Below the pieces are notes generated by a model. It made no database searches and was not told the DNA's origin. It saw nothing but the letters and a program-made list of their open reading frames with translations. Made by a program: the position numbers and the translations under genes. DNA of 6,878 nt from Anaerohalosphaeraceae bacterium (lineage in GTDB: Bacteria; Planctomycetota; Phycisphaerae; Sedimentisphaerales; Anaerohalosphaeraceae): the NCBI GenBank assembly GCA_035378985.1, contig DAOSUR010000028.1:1-6878 (forward strand), in the 5' to 3' direction. This document shows positions 1 to 4,564 of this stretch, piece after piece (position 1 is the stretch's first letter; the number at the start of each line of letters is the position of its first letter).

Positions 1-1
1 A

Positions 2-29
2 TTGTCAATCTAAAAGATTTTGTTATAAT
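2..29 (+). promoter_or_regulatory. Sigma70-type promoter with extended -10
   Basis: TTGTCA (2-7) is one base off the -35 consensus. A 16-bp spacer separates it from a perfect TATAAT (24-29), which is preceded by TG at 21-22 in the extended -10 position. The predicted transcription start near 36 gives a very short leader that still contains the AAGGG (39-43) ribosome-binding site of the gene at 51. It would drive the two small membrane-associated genes and possibly the downstream operon. Only sequence match supports it. Confidence 0.6.
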
Positions 30-50
30 ATTTCAGGAAAGGGATTCAAA

Positions 51-218
51 ATGAATTGTATTTGGCTGCTGGGTGTTTGGACAGGAATGGCCCTTGTTTC
101 AGGAGGCGCAAACATATTGTCGTCTCCTCGACGCGGCCGGCTTTATTTTTTTGCGGCGGTCAACTACCTGACCACAGGGCTTTTTTTGTGTCTTTATTCG
201 TTGTCGAAATTGTTTTAA
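51..218 (+). CDS. Small two-helix membrane protein, holin-like candidate
   Basis: This is a 55-residue ORF. Its ATG at 51 is preceded by AAGGG at 39-43 with 7 nt spacing, and a strong promoter lies just upstream. The protein has two hydrophobic stretches, residues about 3-23 and 31-51, joined by a short positively charged turn (PRRGR, residues 26-30), and ends with Lys-Leu-Phe. It therefore looks like a helical-hairpin inner-membrane protein. Small two-helix proteins next to terminase genes in phages are often holins that release endolysin, but no endolysin is visible in this window and I recognise no specific family. The next gene starts 19 nt downstream with its own strong ribosome-binding site, so the two are probably co-transcribed. 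Alternatives are a small membrane protein of exclusion or unknown role, or a spurious ORF. The promoter, ribosome-binding site and topology argue against a spurious ORF. Confidence 0.5.
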   Translation: MNCIWLLGVWTGMALVSGGANILSSPRRGRLYFFAAVNYLTTGLFLCLYSLSKLF

Positions 219-237
219 TCGGAAGGGAGATTTGGCC

Positions 238-516
238 ATGTCAAAAGAAACACCGATTCAACTGGACGCGAAGAATGCGAGACGACATCCCTTGCGCAAT
301 AAGATTGCAATTTTTCTGATTGCTGCCGCATCTTTGGCTGGATGTACGTCTGTTCGCTATGACAGACTTGAACTGACCAGTATGCTGAACCAGCGGCAGT
401 TCGATGAGCTGGTCTTGACCTTGCCGGACGGGGCGGTCCTGCACATAAAGGGCTATCAGTCTGAACAAGCAAAGGCGCTTGAGGCCGCCATTGACGCACT
501 TGCGAGGGGTCATTGA
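238..516 (+). CDS. Predicted phage lipoprotein (possible outer-spanin-like)
   Basis: This is a 92-residue protein. I chose ATG 238 over the in-frame TTG at 232 because GGAAGGGAG (221-229) is 8 nt from the ATG. The N-terminus has an unusually long, basic n-region (residues 1-22, including RR at 15-16), a hydrophobic core (23-34) and a lipobox LAGC with Cys36. Cleavage there by signal peptidase II would give a 57-residue mature lipoprotein. Thr at +2 is compatible with outer-membrane sorting. The mature part looks like a beta-hairpin (residues about 55-73, including TLPDGAVLHIKGY) followed by a helix (74-90). Small lipoproteins just upstream of terS occur in many phages of diderm hosts; lambda's Rz1 and Bor are functional examples. 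It lacks the proline richness of Rz1 and no inner-membrane spanin is visible, so the spanin role is only a guess. Confidence 0.65.
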   Translation: MSKETPIQLDAKNARRHPLRNKIAIFLIAAASLAGCTSVRYDRLELTSMLNQRQFDELVLTLPDGAVLHIKGYQSEQAKALEAAIDALARGH

Positions 517-681
517 GCAGATTATCAACGGAACATATTATATCGACAATCACCTGAACCCGCTGCGATGCACAGGATGCCCTACAATCAATTTCTCCCT
601 GGGGGGGTACCTCTGGAACTCCTCGCGAAATTTCTCCGCCCTGGATGAATTAGCAACCGTTGCTATAGGCATAGCGTGGAG

Positions 682-729
682 CGGGCGGGTCCTTCCTGGG
701 GGAGTGTGGTATGCGGTACGTCGGGCGGG
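682..729 (+). repeat. CGGGCGGG direct repeat pair
   Basis: Two identical 8-mers at 682-689 and 722-729 are 40 bp apart, start to start. They lie in the GC-rich part of the gap upstream of terS. Repeats near nu1 serve as terminase binding sites in lambda cosB, but the sequence here is different and the assignment is inference. Confidence 0.4.
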
Positions 730-780
730 CCGGTTTCCGCCTACTTGCGGAGATTATATATCCACTTTATAGACAAGGGC

Positions 781-789
781 TGTTATGAT
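781..789 (+). promoter_or_regulatory. Weak extended -10 promoter candidate before terS
   Basis: TG at 781-782, one base, then TATGAT (784-789) fits an extended -10 element with one mismatch. No recognisable -35 lies 16-18 bp upstream. A start near 796 would give a leader of about 27 nt to the ATG at 823. It could supply transcription to the packaging genes, or be chance in an AT-rich patch. Confidence 0.25.
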
Positions 790-822
790 AAATGCGGCTC
801 CTAAAATTGAGATTCTGCCGAG

Positions 823-1926
823 ATGAAGGGGGAACGAATCAAAAAACAGACGAACTCCGGCTGGACGTCTGCGAAGGCATTGGAAGCAGGAATGAGCAGC
901 CGGCTGCTGGTGGAGTTCGAAGGGCTGTCGAGTGCGATTGAGTCGGATGACAAAATCGCGGAGGCCTGGGAATACGGTCGTTTTTTGGGAGACCTTGGCC
1001 GGCTGGCCAAAGCCGGGGCTACTCTGCAAGAGGCCGCATTGCGTTTGGGGTTGTCGGCAGATGAACTCAAGGCCCGGCTTGACAAAGACCGTCAAGCGTC
1101 AGATGTCTGGAATCGCTCTCGCCTGGATGTTGTCCTGAACGTAAAGCGGGCGGCAATTGTCAGCGCCTCCAAAGGTTCGGCAGCGGCGATGCGGCAGATC
1201 GAGGGGATGTTTCGCTCTGCCGAAGACGGCAGGCCGATGTCGCCGCAAAACTTAGCCGACCTGCTTGGCGTTCCGCTGAAACGAGTTTATCGCTGGATAC
1301 GAGAAGGGCATCTGTCTAAAAATCCAGACGGCACGGTGGACTTGCGGAAGGCGATTTGTGTTTATCGAGATTGGCTGGTGTCGCAAAATAAAATAGACCT
1401 TCAGGCGCTTCCGGCCAAAGAGATTGAAAAATTGTTTGGCATAACGCATCCTGCACTGTACCTGTGGCTTTCAAGGGGGATGCCGAGAAATCCAGACAAG
1501 ACCTTTGATTTGTATGCCGTTCTTCGCTGGCGTCTCGATCAATTGCAGAATCGACAACAGCAAAAGATGTCTGCAGAATTAGAAAAATTGAACGCGAAAA
1601 AGAAGGAGCTGCAAATTAAAATGTTGGAGAAGCGGCTGATTCCTGTTGATAAAGTAATCGCCTGGAAGATATGGACGGCCAGCCAAATAACCGGCTGGAT
1701 TGCAGCCAACATAGAAAAGCTGAGCTTCGACGTGGCCGGCTTGACACCGGAGCGGGCGAAGACGGTGCTGAAAGATGCTTTTGCGAAACTGTGTTCACAC
1801 GCGGCGCAGCGGCCTGTCAATTACTATGAGCTTTTGCCGGAAGAGGTGGCCGAAGATTTTCTGCGCCTTTTGAAAAAGATTTTTTCAGAGGAAAAGACTG
1901 ATGAAAGCGGTTTGGCCCGAACTTGA
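823..1926 (+). CDS. Terminase small subunit, composite with tandem Nu1-like winged HTH
   Basis: This 367-residue protein is probably the DNA-recognition subunit of the packaging terminase, which binds cos and loads the large subunit. Visible parts are: an HTH-like segment at 67-88; helices 90-131 with an AIVSASKG-type segment seen in other TerS families; a Nu1-like winged HTH at 139-186 (LADLLGV, YRWIREG, NPDGTVDL); a second at 196-241 (IEKLFGI, YLWLSRGMP, NPDKTFDL, AVLRW); a Lys/Glu/Gln-rich coiled coil at 241-270 ending in RLIPVDKV; and a helical C-terminus at 275-352. The last parts match the layout of Nu1, which is about 181 residues, so this protein is roughly double length. ATG 823 is the first in-frame start after a stop at 808 but has a poor ribosome-binding site. 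Met24 (892) has GGAAG 5 nt upstream and may be the true start. The gene overlaps terL by 26 nt. Confidence 0.85.
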   Translation: MKGERIKKQTNSGWTSAKALEAGMSSRLLVEFEGLSSAIESDDKIAEAWEYGRFLGDLGRLAKAGATLQEAALRLGLSADELKARLDKDRQASDVWNRSRLDVVLNVKRAAIVSASKGSAAAMRQIEGMFRSAEDGRPMSPQNLADLLGVPLKRVYRWIREGHLSKNPDGTVDLRKAICVYRDWLVSQNKIDLQALPAKEIEKLFGITHPALYLWLSRGMPRNPDKTFDLYAVLRWRLDQLQNRQQQKMSAELEKLNAKKKELQIKMLEKRLIPVDKVIAWKIWTASQITGWIAANIEKLSFDVAGLTPERAKTVLKDAFAKLCSHAAQRPVNYYELLPEEVAEDFLRLLKKIFSEEKTDESGLART

Positions 1927-3958
1927 TCCATTGCTGCCGGAGGAGGAAAGTATATGGCTGCCGCCCCCGAAGCCGAGGATTTTGGAGTTTACTCGAGCCA
2001 GCTTTATTCTGCCCGAGAAAACCTCTCGCATCAGCGGGCCGTGGTCAGATGATTACGTTCCCTACCAGCGCCGACCGCTGGAACTGCTGGAGAATCCGCC
2101 GGTGAGGGTGTGGATTTCGGCGTGTCGTCAGAGCGGCAAAAGCACAATGGCCAGCATCATGCTCAATTACATTCTGCAGATTGACCCTGGCCCGACCGGA
2201 ATCGTAATGCCGCAGGAGGGGCTGGCCAAAGACCGGGTTCGAACAAAAATCAGGCCGCTTTTTCAGAAAAACAAAATCCTGATGCAGAAACTCCAGGGAG
2301 ACATTCGAAACTTGACGGTCGGCGAGCCGAATGATTTGGGCAATATGATTCTATATCTCGGCTGGGCCAGCAGCGCAGCAGCGCTTTCAGACCGCTCGAT
2401 TCAAAATATGATCTATGATGAGGTTGCGCTTTTTGAGATTCTCGAGTCCACGGGCGAAAATCCGATTATGCTCGGCCGCGACCGGCAGCGAACGTTCATG
2501 TCGATTGCTCGGGAATTGGGCCTGTCCAGCCCCGGCGATGAAGGCGACCTGCATGATTTGGAGATGCGCAGCGGCTCGGATGAAGTCTGGTATGTCCCTT
2601 GCGTCAAGCCGGGCTGCGGACGATGGCATGAGCTGAATACGTATGTTGATTTGGCTGATGAAAAATACATCGTATTGAGCCGCCCAGCCGCTGGAAAGTT
2701 CTTTGATTGGAAAGACTACAAGAGAGACCCTTCGTTATCGCGTTATATTTGTCCGCATTGCGGGAAGGCCTGGACGGAAAAAGACCGATGGGAATCAAAC
2801 CAAAACGGCGTTTATATCAGCCGTCGCAGAGAGATAGACAGCGAGGGCCGTCTGGGGCCGCCGCGGCAGGAGATGCTTCCGGATGGAACCATAGTCGGCC
2901 CGCCGGCAGAAGGCCCGCATTATTCCTTTACCTGGCACGCGATGATGCTTTATCCCCCCTTTGCTCCTGTCTCGGATTTGGCCGCAGAGTTTGTGCAGGC
3001 CTGGGAGGCAAAGGATTCCGGGGACTTGAGCCGCCTTCGAACGTGGCAGCGAGGCCAGCGTGCTCGTGCGTGGAAAGATATTGGGATTGAGATTCGCGAG
3101 GAAGATTTATCGCGAAGAATCTTGCCCGACTTAGGCCGGCGGCAAATCCCGTCGTCGGCAAAAATGCTGATTGCGACCGCCGATTATCACATGGACGAGA
3201 TGCGCAACATCCGCATAGATTTTGAAATCGCCGCCTATTCTGATGAGATGACAAACTGGGTGATACAGGCCGGGTCTGTCTCGAGCTGGGATGATCTGGA
3301 AGAAATTTTGTTTGCCCCTTTTGTTTGGCAAGACCCGACCTGCAAGCAGCCGCCGCTGTCGATTGCTCGGTGCGGAGTGGACAGCGGCTACGAGACGGAT
3401 GCCGTCTATCTTTGGTGCGGGCGGTATTTGGGGTGGGCATACCCTCTCAAGGGAATCGACACGCAGCAGGGGCCGATTGAGATGGTTGATTTAGACAAAG
3501 TGCATCAGCAGCGGCTGATGCGCCGGAAGCGGCGAATGCGCTCTTCGCAAATCCGCGGATTGGAGCTGATAAAAATTGACCAGTCTGTATTTTCCAATCT
3601 CGTCAGCCGCTGGCTGAGCAATTCTCCGGGAATGCCTGGCCAGACCTATTTCTATCGAGAAATTCTTCAAGACACAGAAGGCCGATATTTCCGAGAATTG
3701 CAGGCCATGAAAAAGGTTCAGCTGCGCGTTAAAAATCTGATGCGATGGGTTTGGCGGGCCGAAGGGGATGTTCATTTCCATGACACTCGCCGATACAATG
3801 CGGCGGTGGCCTGGAGCATCAAGCCGTCTCTGCTTCGTCCGGCTCCTTCGCCGGAACGGATTCCTCCGGCCCTGATCAATCGCCGTCCGACAATCCTAAA
3901 AGAGGTTTGTCCAGAACGTCATTTGCAAACGCGCCGGCCTATCCGGCGGAAATATTGA
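1901..3958 (+). CDS. Terminase large subunit, GpA family (ATPase and nuclease)
   Basis: This 685-residue packaging motor would cut concatemeric DNA and pump it through the portal by ATP hydrolysis. The N-terminal ATPase has a Walker A at residues 73-82 (SACRQSGKST) and a Walker B at 169-174 (NMIYDE). Next come EGDLHDLEMRSGSDEVW (214-230), typical of the GpA family, and a zinc-binding insert with CX4C (Cys234, Cys239) and CX2C (Cys284, Cys287). The linker with HYSFTWHAMMLYPPF (340-354) is also family-like. The C-terminal nuclease shows acidic residues in TADYH (Asp428) and GVDSGYETD (Asp494, Asp500), and a late HFHDTRRYN (626-633); the metal ligands are proposed by family pattern. Length is close to lambda gpA (641). 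ATG 1901 has AGAGGA at 1887-1892 with 8 nt spacing inside the end of terS, suggesting translational coupling. GpA-family terminases are associated with cos packaging. Confidence 0.96.
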   Translation: MKAVWPELDPLLPEEESIWLPPPKPRILEFTRASFILPEKTSRISGPWSDDYVPYQRRPLELLENPPVRVWISACRQSGKSTMASIMLNYILQIDPGPTGIVMPQEGLAKDRVRTKIRPLFQKNKILMQKLQGDIRNLTVGEPNDLGNMILYLGWASSAAALSDRSIQNMIYDEVALFEILESTGENPIMLGRDRQRTFMSIARELGLSSPGDEGDLHDLEMRSGSDEVWYVPCVKPGCGRWHELNTYVDLADEKYIVLSRPAAGKFFDWKDYKRDPSLSRYICPHCGKAWTEKDRWESNQNGVYISRRREIDSEGRLGPPRQEMLPDGTIVGPPAEGPHYSFTWHAMMLYPPFAPVSDLAAEFVQAWEAKDSGDLSRLRTWQRGQRARAWKDIGIEIREEDLSRRILPDLGRRQIPSSAKMLIATADYHMDEMRNIRIDFEIAAYSDEMTNWVIQAGSVSSWDDLEEILFAPFVWQDPTCKQPPLSIARCGVDSGYETDAVYLWCGRYLGWAYPLKGIDTQQGPIEMVDLDKVHQQRLMRRKRRMRSSQIRGLELIKIDQSVFSNLVSRWLSNSPGMPGQTYFYREILQDTEGRYFRELQAMKKVQLRVKNLMRWVWRAEGDVHFHDTRRYNAAVAWSIKPSLLRPAPSPERIPPALINRRPTILKEVCPERHLQTRRPIRRKY

Positions 3959-3971
3959 AAGGGATTTAAAG

Positions 3972-4223
3972 ATGCCACGAAAGAAAATCAACAAGGAAGC
4001 GGAGAGTGTTGCGAAGCAGTGCGGGATTTACGACCGATATGTTTCCGGCCACACTCGTTGTCGAATCTGCAATGCGCCGATGTATGTTGACGGCACAGAG
4101 CGGCGATATGATGCTGGAGGGGTTTTAATCGTTCGCTGGATGAAGTGCGCTGGCGCCGGCAATCATCGCTACCCGCTGCGGGAATATTTGCGCCTTCAAA
4201 AGCCGCCTCTCGGATTGCCGTAA
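3972..4223 (+). CDS. Small zinc-knuckle-like phage protein, unknown function
   Basis: This 83-residue basic protein starts 13 nt after terL. Its AAAGGG ribosome-binding site (3958-3963) touches the terL stop codon, so translation is probably coupled. Cys30-X2-Cys33 (CRIC) is followed by Cys59 and His65 (CAGAGNH). This could form a CCCH zinc ribbon, with a likely beta-hairpin between the ligands (YVDGTERRYDAGGVLIVRW, 38-56). The N-terminus is Lys/Arg-rich. Small zinc proteins in phages include nucleic-acid-binding regulators such as Com of Mu and Ogr/Delta, but no specific match is recognised. In lambda, gene W follows A directly, so this is an extra gene in the packaging-head junction. A role in packaging, late regulation or DNA binding is possible but unproven. 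The gene itself is well supported by its ribosome-binding site and tight spacing. Confidence 0.75.
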   Translation: MPRKKINKEAESVAKQCGIYDRYVSGHTRCRICNAPMYVDGTERRYDAGGVLIVRWMKCAGAGNHRYPLREYLRLQKPPLGLP

Positions 4224-4231
4224 AAAAACTC

Positions 4232-4270
4232 CATTCTCGGAAAAAAAGAGATTGAGATTTTTTGAGAATG
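4232..4270 (+). promoter_or_regulatory. Stem-loop covering the start of the gpW-like gene
   Basis: CATTCTC (4232-4238) pairs with GAGAATG (4264-4270). After a GG bulge, AAAAAA (from 4241) pairs with TTTTTT (4258-4263), giving about 13 base pairs around a purine-rich loop. The 3' arm contains the proposed ATG (4268-4270), while the loop holds GAGATTGAGA, the only ribosome-binding-site-like sequence. The RNA could limit translation of the downstream gene. It is AT-rich and has no following U tract, so it does not look like a terminator. Confidence 0.45.
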
Positions 4271-4549
4271 CGCCATATTGCAGGTATGGCGCTGAATAGT
4301 CAATCTACGCTGGCTGACGCGGAGGCCCAGTACCTGAACAATTTGGGCTGGGAAGGCGATATGCAAAAGGCCAGCGCCGCCTTGGAGGCCATTCGCTTTC
4401 TGCTTTTGATGCGTCCCTCTCGGTGGTCAATTTCGGGCCGCTCCATTGATTACGAGTCTCTCCTGGATGAAAAGCAGCGGCTGGAGAAGTTTGTATCAAA
4501 AGCAAGCGGCGCTCGAGCATCGTTTGTTCGCGCTCGAGCGGTTTATTGA
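4268..4549 (+). CDS. gpW-like head-completion (head-tail joining) protein
   Basis: This is a 93-residue protein between terL and portal, the position of lambda gene W. Residues about 35-80 show a helix (ASAALEAIRFLLLM), a short beta-hairpin (RWSISGRSIDY) and a second helix (ESLLDEKQRLEKFVSKA). This is the alpha-beta-beta-alpha layout of gpW, which plugs the portal after packaging and forms the platform for the tail connector. Sequence identity to lambda gpW is low by eye, and the protein has an N-terminal extension of about 20 residues. The start is uncertain. ATG 4268 has only a weak GAGA-type ribosome-binding site and lies in a stem-loop arm; TTG 4262 and ATG 4286 are in the same frame. The stop is followed 15 nt later by the portal ATG, so the two are in one operon. 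Confidence 0.65.
   Translation: MRHIAGMALNSQSTLADAEAQYLNNLGWEGDMQKASAALEAIRFLLLMRPSRWSISGRSIDYESLLDEKQRLEKFVSKASGARASFVRARAVY
4510..4546 (+). terminator. Terminator-like hairpin/attenuator between gpW-like gene and portal
   Basis: The palindrome GCTCGAGC occurs twice (4511-4518 and 4532-4539). With the flanking C4510 and G4540 it forms a 9-bp GC-rich stem with a 13-nt loop. TTTATT follows at 4542-4547, a short and interrupted U tract. It lies in the last codons of the gpW-like gene. It may cause partial termination, mRNA processing or transcript stabilisation upstream of portal. Strong termination is unlikely within a head operon. Confidence 0.35.
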
Positions 4550-4564
4550 GAGGAGTCGGCTGTA

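Larger units (their letters stand above)
517..822 (+). other. Non-coding gap upstream of terS; candidate cos region/structured leader
   Basis: No convincing gene lies in these 306 bp. The longest frame across them needs a TTG start inside the lipoprotein gene and has no good ribosome-binding site. The stretch holds a G7 run (601-607), two CGGGCGGG copies (682-689, 722-729) and several stems. TAGCAA/TTGCTA (651-656/660-665) competes with GCTAT/ATAGC (662-666/671-675). A 7-bp hairpin (734-740/747-753) competes with GGCGG/CCGCC (724-728/737-741). TCTCCGC (633-639) can also pair with GCGGAGA (747-753). In lambda-type cos phages the cohesive-end site lies between the lysis genes and nu1, which is this position. 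The exact nicking site cannot be identified by eye. Confidence 0.4.

Noticed and set aside
133..195. T-rich runs after GCCGGC and after CCACAGGGC, considered as intrinsic terminators
   Set aside because: They lack a proper GC stem with a loop and lie inside the 55-residue membrane-protein ORF, where T runs encode Phe/Leu.
479..772. 97-residue frame through the gap before terS, with WNSSRNFSA and GGVW segments faintly like formylglycine-enzyme-fold or diversity-generating-retroelement target sequence
   Set aside because: It needs a TTG start inside the lipoprotein gene and has no suitable ribosome-binding site. The resemblance covers only a few residues and no reverse transcriptase or repeat partner is visible.
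517..822. tRNA, tmRNA, 6S or SRP RNA in the gap
   Set aside because: No T-loop GGTTCRA motif, acceptor-stem pairing, tag reading frame or SRP tetraloop core is present. The stems seen do not form a known fold by eye.
754..1095. Minus-strand ORFs opposite the start of terS, considered as a divergent repressor
   Set aside because: No HTH or other pattern is visible in them, and the + strand frame has clear small-terminase features.
1941..2055. ATG at 1954 with an excellent GGAGGAGG ribosome-binding site inside terL
   Set aside because: It is out of frame with terL and opens only a 32-codon peptide. The ribosome-binding site is better explained by Pro-Glu-Glu-Glu codons (PEEES) of terL.
2928..3440. 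170-residue minus-strand ORF
   Set aside because: It lies wholly opposite the well-supported terL nuclease region, is Arg/Pro/Ser-rich without domains, and has no ribosome-binding site context. It is a shadow frame.
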